Shown here in pieces: positions 13,927-20,927 of a stretch of 22,430 nt of DNA. This DNA comes from a virus. The stretch lies in IMG/VR virus record IMGVR_UViG_3300045965_000090, positions 1 through 22,430 of that record. The stretch is one strand, 5' to 3'. A program made the translations under genes and the position numbers. The notes beneath the pieces are model-generated. The model made no database searches. It worked only from the letters and a program-made list of their open reading frames with translations, and was not told where the DNA came from. Every line of letters begins with the position of its first letter. Position 1 is the first letter of the stretch.

Positions 13927-15809
13927 GTGACGCACTGGATGCGCTCATCGACGAGACGCCTCCGCGAGCGGGGGATGAGCTCGACGCGCTCATCGCATCC
14001 ACGCCTACGCCAAAGGGGCGTGGCAGGGCCAAGTTGCCGGCCGTCGGCGTCGGCGAGGCGTTGCAGCAAGGAGCTGGACAAGGCGTCTATGGCCTAGGCG
14101 ATGAACTCGGCGCGGGCCTTCAGGGATGGCTGAAGTTTTTCGGCAATCTCGGCAAGGGTCCCAAGGAGGCGATGCGGCTCGCCGAGAGAACGGAGCTGCA
14201 AGCGCTCGGCGAGAATCGAGCGCTGCGAGACGCTGCGCGTACGCAGCATCCCGGCGCGTATTACCCAGCGATGATTGCCTCTGCTGTCGCAACGCCTGGG
14301 CCCAAGGGACTTAGGGAAGCAGCGTTTCTGCCCCGCCTCCTTTCGTCGGCCGGCGCTGGCTTTGTGCAAGGCGGTCTCTTCGGCGCTGGCGCATCCGACG
14401 CCCCCACGGAGGCCGGTCGCCTTAAGGACGCCGCACTGCCCGCCATCTTTGGCGGTGGAGTGGGTGGCCTCTTTACGGCGTTGGGCGCCCCTTTTCGCGC
14501 CGCTGCGCGGGGTCTCATAAAGCCTGGCCAGGCCGCGGGGGCACTCCAAAAGCTTGGCGTCGATGATTTGACGCTTGGGCAGATGGCGCCACAGAGCGCG
14601 CTCGGCAGCGTCGAGGCGGCGGCCGCAGAAACACCAAGTCTTCTGGGCACCGGCCTTCGCGCGCAAAGAGAGGGCGGCCTGGACTCCTGGCGCACAGCTG
14701 TATTGAACGCCATCCGCGCACCAGGAAAGGAGCGCCTGCAGCCAGGCACCATCCCAGAGCGCATTGCTGAGGCGCAGCGGGGCTTCGATGACATCTATGG
14801 CGCCATTAAGGCCGAACCTATTCCGGCCGAGATGGGTGGCGTCAGCATGCGTAAGGCAATGTCTGACGTGTTTCGTGAAATAACGGATGACCCATTGACA
14901 TATGCGTCACAGACCGCGCGGGACGACGTGAGCAAGTATTTACAGAACCAAGCCACCATCCTGGACAAGGTGCCCATCAGTCCTTGGCCCTCATCGCCGC
15001 TGTTGCCAGGTGGCGTCGTGTCCGGAGCGCGAGCATTGCCCGCTACGGGGGCGCAAGCGGCAGCAATGGTGCCGGCGGCGCAAAGCGCGCTAGCGCGTCA
15101 GGGCCTCGTCGTTCCGCCAAACCAAATCATTCCGCCCCTGCGCGGTTCAATTCCGGCAGAGGCCGTGATGAAGGCGCGAGAAGGCATCCGCGCCGCGAGG
15201 CGAGAAGTGCTGTCAGGGAAGAATCCCGACTATACCGCCGCGAAGTTTTTCGGTAGTGCCGAGGAGCCTTTGACGGAAGCGCTCGGGCGCTTTCTGCCTG
15301 AGGGCGCCGGTAAGGCGTTAAGGAAGGCTGATGAACAATATCGCAAACTGAAAGTGGTCGAAGACGCTGTTCGAAGCGCCGGCGATTCGCCTCAAGGACT
15401 TTTGCCACATCAGCTGTCCAGCGCAGTCAGGGCGGCTGAGGAACGCAGCAGCTACGCGCGCGGTGGCGGCGGTGACTTGCGACAGTTGGCCGGGCTAGGG
15501 CGCGAAGTCTTCGAAGCCAAGACGCGCGGCACTGGCGCCCGTCTCTTGGGCTCGATTCCCATCGTAGACAAGCTGGTCCAAGGCGGCGTCTATTTGGCCA
15601 ACGCGAACCCAACCCTAAGGCGTCTCGCGCTAGGACAGACGTGGCCACAGCGCATCGCTCAGGGCGCTGGCGGGTTGGCTAACCAGCTTAGGCTGGACGA
15701 CGCCGCGGCCAAGGCCATGAAGCTGCTTCCCATCGACGCGCTGTTGGCGCAAAGAAGACGACGGGTCATCCAAGACGCGTTGTCAGAGGAGGCCAACAAT
15801 GTCCCGTAA
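13923..15809 (+). CDS. Large internal virion / DNA ejection-type protein (628 aa)
   Basis: The N-terminus carries two copies of a short motif, DALDALIDETPP and DELDALIASTPT, followed by a basic linker (KGRGRAK). Residues ~43-125 hold the motif GEALQQGAGQGVYGLGDELG plus ...ENRALRDAARTQHPGAYYPA, which corresponds to the GA.QG..fG..DE...R....A....P hallmark of podovirus internal virion and DNA transfer proteins. Gly/Ala-rich hydrophobic helices (~128-200) could insert into membranes. The rest is helical with no lysozyme or transglycosylase motif that I can see. Together with the two upstream proteins it would form the ejection set. Its 3' end overlaps the fibre gene start by 11 nt. Confidence 0.7.
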   Translation: MSDALDALIDETPPRAGDELDALIASTPTPKGRGRAKLPAVGVGEALQQGAGQGVYGLGDELGAGLQGWLKFFGNLGKGPKEAMRLAERTELQALGENRALRDAARTQHPGAYYPAMIASAVATPGPKGLREAAFLPRLLSSAGAGFVQGGLFGAGASDAPTEAGRLKDAALPAIFGGGVGGLFTALGAPFRAAARGLIKPGQAAGALQKLGVDDLTLGQMAPQSALGSVEAAAAETPSLLGTGLRAQREGGLDSWRTAVLNAIRAPGKERLQPGTIPERIAEAQRGFDDIYGAIKAEPIPAEMGGVSMRKAMSDVFREITDDPLTYASQTARDDVSKYLQNQATILDKVPISPWPSSPLLPGGVVSGARALPATGAQAAAMVPAAQSALARQGLVVPPNQIIPPLRGSIPAEAVMKAREGIRAARREVLSGKNPDYTAAKFFGSAEEPLTEALGRFLPEGAGKALRKADEQYRKLKVVEDAVRSAGDSPQGLLPHQLSSAVRAAEERSSYARGGGGDLRQLAGLGREVFEAKTRGTGARLLGSIPIVDKLVQGGVYLANANPTLRRLALGQTWPQRIAQGAGGLANQLRLDDAAAKAMKLLPIDALLAQRRRRVIQDALSEEANNVP

Positions 15810-17232
15810 CCCAGCCGGCGACTACTCGCTCCCCGCGGGCAACCCCGTAACGACGGGCACCGTCATCAACTCCACGGTGTACAACAACACGATGTCGGAC
15901 ATCGCGGATGAAATTACCAACAGCCTGGACCGCACTGGCAACGGCGGGATGCAGGCGCCGCTCGGTTTGACGAATGGCTCCATCGTCGCGCCCTCCCTCA
16001 CCTTCAACACCGAATCCGCAACGGGCCTCTACCGGCAAGGCAGCGGGGACATTCGCTTCAGTGTGGCCGGCACTCAAGTCCAGCGCTGGACGCCTACGGG
16101 CACGGTGTTTCCGGCTGGCGCCACACTGACTCAAACCGTCGCCGACTCGACGGCACTCGACGTCACAGGCAACGGCACCGGCCCCGGCGTGGACGCCACC
16201 GGCGGGAGCTCGAATGGCACCGGTGTCGTGGGCACCGGTGGCGTGACGAACGGAATCGGGGTCGATGGCCAGGGCACCGGGAGCGGCGCCGGTGTCCGAG
16301 GCACGGGCGGTGCCACCGGGGTCGGCGTCCAGGGAGTTGGTGGCGCCACGTCTGGCGCAGGCGTCACCGGAACGGCCGCCGCCGGGAACAGCTCGGGCGT
16401 TGTCGGGACGGGCATCGGGACCGGAGCTGGGGTTTCGGGCACTGGCGGAACATCCCCTGGCGCATCAGGAGTCGAGGGCATCGGCGCAGGTGCGTCCGGG
16501 ACTGGCGTCATCGGCACGGGAGCGGGCACTGGCGAGGGCGGCGAGTTTCAGGGTGGCCCGACGGCAGGCAACGGCGTCGAGGGCGTCGGTGGCTCGGGTG
16601 GAATCGGCGTGCTCGGCACGGGCGGCGGCAACGGCGTCGGTGTGCAGGGCATGGGCGGCAGCGGCAACGGTGATGGGGTCAAGGGCTACGGCGGAGGCAC
16701 CGGCACCTCGGGCGTGTATGGCGAAGGCGGAAGCAACGGAGCTGGTGTCTGGGGGGTGGGCGGCACCGGCAACACGACTGGTGTCAGGGGCATTGCCGGA
16801 GGCTCTGGGGTGGGCGGCAATTTCACCGCGACCAGCGGGAACGCCGTCACCGCGACTTCCACGAGCGGCAAGGGCGTCGTCGCGATTGCCTCCGGCGCAA
16901 ACAGTGGCGTCGAGGGCTACAGCAACGGCGGCGATGGCGTGCTCGGCACTGCGTCCTCGGGCGGCGGCGCCGGCGTGCGCGGGGTCGCCGGGACCGGGAG
17001 TTATGCCGTCTTCGCGGACAACACCGGCGTCGGCGATGCGGTGGGCGCGCGTTCGGCGAACGGCTGCGCGGGCGTCTTCGAGGCGACGAACAACATCCGC
17101 GGGACCATCTACCTCGCTCAGGTGACGGCGGACCCAAGCTCTCCACAGAACGGAGACATCTGGATTCGCTCCGACACGAATCAATTCTGCGTTCGGATCG
17201 CCGGGACTACGCGAAGGGCCGCTCTCTTATAG
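15799..17232 (+). CDS. Tail fibre with virion-anchoring N-terminus and glycine-rich GV.G.G repeats
   Basis: A 477-aa protein; ATG at 15799 follows GAGGAGG. Residues 1-105 are a conserved tail-attachment region: SRNPAGDYSLPAGNPVTTGT, VINSTVYNNTMSDIADEITN, SLDRTGNGGMQAPL, then a LTFNTESATGLYRQGSGDIRFSV-like strand segment (given here only in part). Residues ~115-430 are a repetitive Gly-rich shaft. The C-terminus (LAQVTADPSSPQNGDIWIRS) is a short fibre-tip segment of a kind seen in other fibres, with DP..P.NGDIW. No enzymatic site or S74 domain is seen. Receptor binding is the expected role. The very high Gly/Thr/Val content produces long spurious frames on both strands. Confidence 0.8.
   Translation: MSRNPAGDYSLPAGNPVTTGTVINSTVYNNTMSDIADEITNSLDRTGNGGMQAPLGLTNGSIVAPSLTFNTESATGLYRQGSGDIRFSVAGTQVQRWTPTGTVFPAGATLTQTVADSTALDVTGNGTGPGVDATGGSSNGTGVVGTGGVTNGIGVDGQGTGSGAGVRGTGGATGVGVQGVGGATSGAGVTGTAAAGNSSGVVGTGIGTGAGVSGTGGTSPGASGVEGIGAGASGTGVIGTGAGTGEGGEFQGGPTAGNGVEGVGGSGGIGVLGTGGGNGVGVQGMGGSGNGDGVKGYGGGTGTSGVYGEGGSNGAGVWGVGGTGNTTGVRGIAGGSGVGGNFTATSGNAVTATSTSGKGVVAIASGANSGVEGYSNGGDGVLGTASSGGGAGVRGVAGTGSYAVFADNTGVGDAVGARSANGCAGVFEATNNIRGTIYLAQVTADPSSPQNGDIWIRSDTNQFCVRIAGTTRRAALL
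16141..17085 (+). repeat. Degenerate repeat array encoding the GV.G.G fibre shaft
   Basis: About twenty-five imperfect in-frame units of roughly 11-13 codons share the pattern G-(T/A/S)-G-V-x-G-x-G-G-x-x-x-G, for example GTGVVGTGGVTNG and GVGVQGVGGATSG. Neighbouring DNA units differ at many third positions, so selection is at protein level. The periodicity suggests a solenoid (left-handed or triple-stranded beta-helix-like) rod in which each unit gives a turn. Confidence 0.75.
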
Positions 17233-17244
17233 CGAGGAACCTCG

Positions 17245-18300
17245 ATGCCATTCCTAGACGGTGAATTCGACATCGCGGGGCCGAAAAGCGATTTGACCGC
17301 GCCCACGAATGCCACGACCGAACTCAAGGCCGAGGACTGGAACCAAGTCAGAGACGGCATGCACGAGATTCGCACCGTCGTGAATACCGTCGATGACATC
17401 GAGACGGACGTCGCGGCGGCCCAAACTGATGCCACCGCGGCCCTCGCAGCAGCGACAGCGGCCCAAACAGACGCCACGTCAGCGCTCGCCAGTGCGGCCA
17501 CGGCGCAAGCTACAGCGACGTCTGCCGCCTCGGCCGCGAGCGCAGCACAGACTGATGCGACAAGCGCGCTTTCGGATGCTGCGGCCGCGCAGGCGGATGC
17601 AGATGCTGCGCAAGCGGATGCCGCGACTGCCCTCTTGACGGCAAATACGGCGAACACGGCGGCGAGCGCTGCGAGTTCGGCCGCCGCCGCGGCTCAAGCG
17701 GATGCGGCGGCCGCGCTCTCGAGCGCCGCAGCGGCGCAGGCAGACGCCGCGAGCGCGCTTTTGGCGGCGGCAGATGCCGAAACAGCGGCTGACAACGCTA
17801 CTGAACTGGCGTTCGCTACGTTCTTCGGCACCGGCCACGACGGTGACGTCGTCATGGGGGCGTCCGGCCTTACGCAGTTGGATAGGGATTACTATTACAA
17901 CAGCCTCTCGTGGCCAGCGGCATCGACGGCACAAATAGACAGCAACAACTACCGCATCTTTGTCAAAGCCACTCTGGACCTAACCAACGCGCCAGTTGGC
18001 GGAATCAAGTGTAACGGCGTCAACGGCAACAACGGCACGAACGCGAGCGCCGGGTCTGGAGGCACCGCTCGCGGGGGCGCCATCTTCGCGACCGCGGGCG
18101 CAGGCGTCGCCGGCGCCACGGGCGGAACAGCAAACGGCAACAACGGAGGCGCGGCCGCAAACCTGGCCACCCCTGCTGGCGGCGGACGACCAAGCGCCAG
18201 CGCGTTCAATGGCAACGGCGGTGCCGGCAATGGTGGAGCTACGAGTGGAGGCACGGGCGGCACAAGCAATGCGACGACCTCCTCGATGGCAATCGGTTAA
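17245..18300 (+). CDS. Glycine-rich tail fibre, N-terminal part (interrupted by in-frame TAA)
   Basis: A 351-aa product starting 12 nt after the first fibre; its GAGG ribosome site lies in a small CGAG/CTCG inverted repeat abutting the ATG. Residues 1-55 are an attachment-like region (FDIAGPKSDLTAPTNATTEL, EDWNQVRDGMHEIR). Residues ~55-190 are an alanine-rich heptad coiled coil built from AQTDAT/AQADA repeats. Residues ~200-255 (GHDGDVVMGASGL, RDYYYNSLSWP, NNYRIFVKATLDL, CNG) match a domain that introduces Gly-rich phage fibres and surface proteins. The Gly-rich tail then begins and is cut by TAA at 18298. The frame stays open beyond the stop to 18867, so this looks like the front of a ~540-codon gene. 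Confidence 0.72.
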   Translation: MPFLDGEFDIAGPKSDLTAPTNATTELKAEDWNQVRDGMHEIRTVVNTVDDIETDVAAAQTDATAALAAATAAQTDATSALASAATAQATATSAASAASAAQTDATSALSDAAAAQADADAAQADAATALLTANTANTAASAASSAAAAAQADAAAALSSAAAAQADAASALLAAADAETAADNATELAFATFFGTGHDGDVVMGASGLTQLDRDYYYNSLSWPAASTAQIDSNNYRIFVKATLDLTNAPVGGIKCNGVNGNNGTNASAGSGGTARGGAIFATAGAGVAGATGGTANGNNGGAAANLATPAGGGRPSASAFNGNGGAGNGGATSGGTGGTSNATTSSMAIG

Positions 18301-18867
18301 GCGACGACGCTGCCGCAGATTGGCAGCGGCGGGACTGTGCAATCGCTTGGAGGGGGCAACGGCGCTCCGGGTGGCGGCGGAGGGGGTGGCGACGGAACCG
18401 CCGGCGCTGGAGGAGGCGGCGGCGGTGGCGGCGGAGGGTGTCTTGCTGTTTACGCGCGGACTCTCATCACGGGCGCGAGCACGCCCGCTGCCGCGATTTG
18501 TGCCCTCGGTGGCAACGGGGGAACAGGCGGGACCCCTTTGGCCGGAAACAGAGGCGGCGGAGGGGGTGGATCCGGCGGCGCGGGCGGCCTTGTGTATTGC
18601 GTCGTGGGCGAAAGGAGCGGCGCTGCTGTCACGGGCCTTCTGGCAGCGGATTCGGGCGCCGGCGGCGCAGCGGGTAACGGCACGGGCACGGGCACCGGTG
18701 GCAACGGCGGCGGGACAATGCAGGGAGGCCGCGTCACGCTGTTTCGCGTCGACACCCAGACCTTCTCAATGGTCGTGCCGTCCGGCGGCACGCTAACCGG
18801 TGGCACTGCCAGCGGCACGACGGGCGGCACCGGCGCCGCGGCGAGCCAGGCAAGGATTACGCTATGA
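18301..18867 (+). pseudogene. Glycine-rich tail fibre, C-terminal remainder in the same frame after the TAA
   Basis: Directly after the TAA the same frame reads ATTLPQIGSGGTVQSLGGGN, then runs of GGGGG and the segment CLAVYARTLITGAST, and finishes RVTLFRVDTQTFSMVVPSGG. The order Gly-rich block, ...AR.L..., second Gly-rich block (GGGGGGSGGAGGLVYCVV) is the usual C-terminus of Gly-rich fibre proteins, so it belongs to the preceding gene. A GTG at 18337 could start a separate 176-aa product but has no clear ribosome site at the right distance. A one-base change (for example CAA or GAA to TAA) or a sequencing error would explain the break; readthrough is possible. Confidence 0.6.
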
Positions 18868-18884
18868 GCTTTCTTGTCACCAAA

Positions 18885-18927
18885 GAGAACGGCGGCATGG
18901 CGTCATTTCACGCCGGCCGCCGTTCTC
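18885..18927. terminator. Large hairpin at the convergent gene junction (bidirectional terminator candidate)
   Basis: A perfect 11-bp stem, GAGAACGGCGG (18885-18895) with CCGCCGTTCTC (18917-18927), encloses a second perfect 5-bp stem GGCGT/ACGCC around a 6-nt loop. It lies 18 nt after the last plus-strand frame and 24 nt beyond the stop of the minus-strand gene ending at 18951, exactly where the two transcription units meet. A T-rich stretch follows only on the minus-strand side (CTTTGG), so efficiency is uncertain. Confidence 0.72.
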
Positions 18928-18950
18928 CGTTCCGGGAGTCGTTTCAGGTC

Positions 18951-19124
18951 CTACTGCACAACCCAGGACGCGTGTCCTGCAGGGCAGCGGTACTCGTACA
19001 GTAGTTTCCCCCAGGCGCTTCTTGTTTGGCCGGTCCATATCATCATCATGTCGTCGAGCGGGCACGTGACGCTTCCGAATGCGAGTGCCACTGCTACCGC
19101 GAGCGCTGCAATTGCTTTCAGCAT
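18951..19124 (-). CDS. Small predicted secreted protein (57 aa), CPxDD...GH family, copy 1
   Basis: ATG at 19124 follows AGGAGA by about 7 nt, a good ribosome site, which I prefer to an in-frame upstream start at 19187. Residues 1-20 are a signal peptide (K, then LAVAVALAFG, then SVT) ending just before C21. The mature part is CPLDDMMMIWTG, LLYEYRCPAGH, WVVQ, with two Cys (21, 47) and H51 that might bind metal or form a disulfide in the periplasm. No lipobox of the strict LAGC type is present. It is the last gene of the minus-strand unit and shares about half its residues with the 58-aa gene at 20206-20382. Function unknown. Confidence 0.68.
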   Translation of the reverse strand: MLKAIAALAVAVALAFGSVTCPLDDMMMIWTGQTRSAWGKLLYEYRCPAGHASWVVQ

Positions 19125-19167
19125 TGTGCGTTTCTCCTGTTGTTGAACGTGTTGGGTTGGACTTCGG

Positions 19168-19611
19168 TCAGTAGTCATCGGTCGCATCCTTTGCCGCTAC
19201 GCGCAGGTGCACCACATTCTCCCCGATGCGGTTCGCCTCGCGCTCGAGCGCGTCACCTCGCGCGAAGTCGCCCGTCTTATAGGCCGCGACCGACTGCTTG
19301 CGGAGCTCCCACTCATCCAATTGGCCAGCGTCGGCGATCTGTTTCGCGTCCTGGCGCAGCTCGTTGAGGCCAGATTGGCGCTTCATCTCCTTCGCCCACA
19401 TGGCCAATTCGCGGCGCAAGTCCTCGTCGTCGGATGCGCGAAAGGATTCTGGGCGCGCGACGCCGTTCTCGTCGAGGCCCCAGGCCAAGTCACTGCAGCG
19501 CGTGCAGAGTGATGACCACCGGTGGCCTGGCCCGGATGCGTGGCGGCCGCAGTTCCACTTGCAGGGCTTCGCGATGGTGTTCGTCTTCTTTCCAAACAGG
19601 GTTGCGAACAT
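19168..19611 (-). CDS. Cys-rich (zinc-ribbon-like) hypothetical protein, 147 aa
   Basis: ATG at 19611 follows AAGGAGA with good spacing. Residues 17-39 contain C17xxxC21 and C36xxC39 (PCKWNCGRHASGPGH... LCTRC), likely a zinc-binding finger. The remainder is helical and charged (DLRRELAMWAKEMKRQSGLN, ELRKQSVAAYKTGDFARGDA, LEREANRIGENV), with a TPR-like look but no clear repeat. I do not recognise a family. It sits between an HTPGPW-family gene and the secreted protein, with 43-nt and 78-nt gaps that hold only ribosome sites. Nucleic-acid or protein binding is suggested by the finger alone. Confidence 0.6.
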   Translation of the reverse strand: MFATLFGKKTNTIAKPCKWNCGRHASGPGHRWSSLCTRCSDLAWGLDENGVARPESFRASDDEDLRRELAMWAKEMKRQSGLNELRQDAKQIADAGQLDEWELRKQSVAAYKTGDFARGDALEREANRIGENVVHLRVAAKDATDDY

Positions 19612-19689
19612 GGACTTCTCCTTGGTGTGGGTACACGGGTGACGTTCCTGGATCTCGCCAGGTGCTACGGGTTAGGGGTTTGAGTGGGG

Positions 19690-19956
19690 CTAGGGCGCTT
19701 CGCCCTCCGCCTTGGCGATGGCGGCGCAAGCCATGTCGTAGGCTGGCTCAATCTTCGCCCCGACGCCGAGCACTTCGACGCCGGCGACGAGCAGCGTCAG
19801 CGCCGTGAGCAGCTCCGGCGCGGCGGACGCGAGGCGCGCGTCCTCGCGTCGGTCCATGACGCCGATCAGGCGTCCATCGGTGCCAGGTTCCTCCGCATAG
19901 ACGGTCCGCCCAACCTTGCGGCCCACGCGCCAGGGCCCTGGTGTGTGCTTACTCAT
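19690..19956 (-). CDS. HTPGPW-family phage protein (88 aa)
   Basis: I start it at the ATG at 19956 (MSKHTPGPWRVGRKVGRTVY), 6 nt after GAGGG; an in-frame start 11 codons earlier is less likely. The protein fits a very common uncharacterised phage family: HTPGPW.V at the start, I....D.....A.LA.AAPELL.AL in the middle (here DARLASAAPELLTALTLLVA) and A.AAIAKA.G at the end. Function is unknown although it is found in many temperate and virulent phages. It overlaps the previous gene by 8 nt (ATGAGTAA). A 6-bp inverted repeat AGGGCG/CGCCCT with a 3-nt loop spans its stop codon (19692-19706) and could slow transcription there. Confidence 0.75.
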   Translation of the reverse strand: MSKHTPGPWRVGRKVGRTVYAEEPGTDGRLIGVMDRREDARLASAAPELLTALTLLVAGVEVLGVGAKIEPAYDMACAAIAKAEGEAP

Positions 19957-20209
19957 GGGTGCCCTCGGCTTTCGCGATGACGGCTCCAACCTCGTCGCAC
20001 TTCTGGACGTGTTCGATGCCGTTGTCCTCGTCTGGGACGCAATAGGTGCCGCACAGATCGCGGCGCGCGCCCCTTAGCTCCTCGAGCAATACCCCTTCGC
20101 TCGCCCGCGCGCGGCGGACTTCCTCGACGAGCATCTGGAGGAAGCGGCCCTGTCGTTGCCGGGCCTGCTCGATGACGTCCTCAATCTCCGCGTCGTGAAT
20201 GCGGCTCAT
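19949..20209 (-). CDS. Hypothetical protein (86 aa), helical
   Basis: ATG at 20209 overlaps the stop of the 58-aa secreted protein (ATGA). The sequence begins MSRIHDAEIEDVIEQARQRQ, continues as an amphipathic helix (FLQMLVEEVRRARASEGVLL, EELRGARRDL), has a short CGTYC turn and ends GAVIAKAEGTHE. The last seven-residue stretch is like the end of the next gene's product (AAIAKAEGEAP), and the DNA is similar there too. Coiled-coil oligomerisation is likely. Function not recognised. Confidence 0.6.
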   Translation of the reverse strand: MSRIHDAEIEDVIEQARQRQGRFLQMLVEEVRRARASEGVLLEELRGARRDLCGTYCVPDEDNGIEHVQKCDEVGAVIAKAEGTHE

Positions 20210-20382
20210 TGGGCCACCACCCACATCCGATGGCCGTAGAGGCACTTGTACTCTTTGAGCGTCTTCGCCAACTCGTACTCGACGCGGCCCGTCCACGCCA
20301 TCGAACTGTCATCGATGGGGCACCGCGGCTGTCCGAAGGCGATTGCGGCGATGACGGCCAGCCCTGCGAGAGCGCGCCTCAT
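20206..20382 (-). CDS. Small predicted secreted protein (58 aa), CPxDD...GH family, copy 2
   Basis: A short frame overlapping both neighbours by ATGA. It has a basic start (MRR), a hydrophobic stretch LAGLAVIAAIAFG and a mature part CPIDDSSMAWTG, TLKEYKCLYGH, MWVVAQ. Aligned with the 57-aa protein at 18951-19124 about 29 of 57 positions are identical, including the signal-sequence end AFG, CPxDD, M.WTG, EY.C..GH and WVV. Such conservation on both sides of the signal region argues that both are real genes. C21, C47 and H51 are kept and may form a disulfide or metal site. Likely exported to the periplasm; function unknown. Confidence 0.7.
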   Translation of the reverse strand: MRRALAGLAVIAAIAFGQPRCPIDDSSMAWTGRVEYELAKTLKEYKCLYGHRMWVVAQ

Positions 20383-20927
20383 GCGCCCCCCTGTGCAACT
20401 TCGGAGTCGGGCTGGAGCTCGCCAGTGTCAGGGTCGAATTCGTCGGCCTCGGGCTCGGATTCAGGCGGAGGGGCGGTTTCCGCGATCTTTCCGGCGGTCT
20501 TCTTGAGGCGAATGGTCGCCAGCACGACGCCAATCTGGCACTCGACGTCGATGTCGCGTTCGATGTCAGGCGAACCGAGGATGCGGATTCCGTCCACCAT
20601 CTGACCGCCGATCCCCCTCACCTTGCGAACGTGCATCGTCACACGCTTGCCAATCCAGTCGGCGACCCGCTTGCCCCACATCCCCTTGAGGCATTCTCCG
20701 TTCGTCTTGTTCAGGATGAGCTGCATCTCGCGCTCCCGAAACGCCATGACGACTTTCCACTTCATGGCGCCGGGAACATCGGGGTCGGGCATCTTCTCCA
20801 TCTCAACTGCAGAGATGGTTAGCGTCACCGCCTTGCCCTTAAAAAGGCCGCTCTTCAGGAAGCGCCCAGGAAAAAGCTCGTCGTACGACTGCGGAACCTT
20901 CGTCTCTCTCTTCTCCTTCGTGCTCAC
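20379..20927 (-). CDS. ssDNA-binding-like recombination protein with acidic tail (182 aa)
   Basis: It begins at GTG in a GTGA overlap with the exonuclease gene. Residues 14-120 read YDELFPGRFLKSGLFKGKAV, TLTISAVEMEKM, MQLILNKTNGECLKGMWGKR, VADWIGKRVTMHVRKVR, then GIRILGSP; this is the pattern of a phage family (YDE.FPG.FLK...L.GK.V.LTI ... LNKTN ... WIGKRV) found beside phage exonucleases and thought to be OB-fold, SSB-like. Residues ~150-182 are Pro/Glu/Asp-rich, like the acidic C-terminal tails of single-strand DNA-binding proteins. Role would be to bind ssDNA made by the exonuclease; this is family-based inference. Confidence 0.68.
   Translation of the reverse strand: MSTKEKRETKVPQSYDELFPGRFLKSGLFKGKAVTLTISAVEMEKMPDPDVPGAMKWKVVMAFREREMQLILNKTNGECLKGMWGKRVADWIGKRVTMHVRKVRGIGGQMVDGIRILGSPDIERDIDVECQIGVVLATIRLKKTAGKIAETAPPPESEPEADEFDPDTGELQPDSEVAQGGA

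Noticed and set aside
16265-17184. Long alternative frames on both strands across the Gly-rich fibre
   Set aside because: They are by-products of a GC-rich, codon-periodic repeat; their products are Ala/Arg/Ser-rich low complexity without domains.
18864-19004. A 46-codon plus-strand frame starting in an ATGA overlap with the end of the glycine-rich fibre
   Set aside because: It runs straight through the large hairpin and then antisense into the well-supported secreted-protein gene; no domain is visible, so it is most likely fortuitous.
19692-19706. AGGGCG/CGCCCT 6-bp inverted repeat as a minus-strand terminator
   Set aside because: Short stem, no T-run, overlaps a stop codon, and genes downstream on the same strand seem part of the same unit; noted within the gene entry only.
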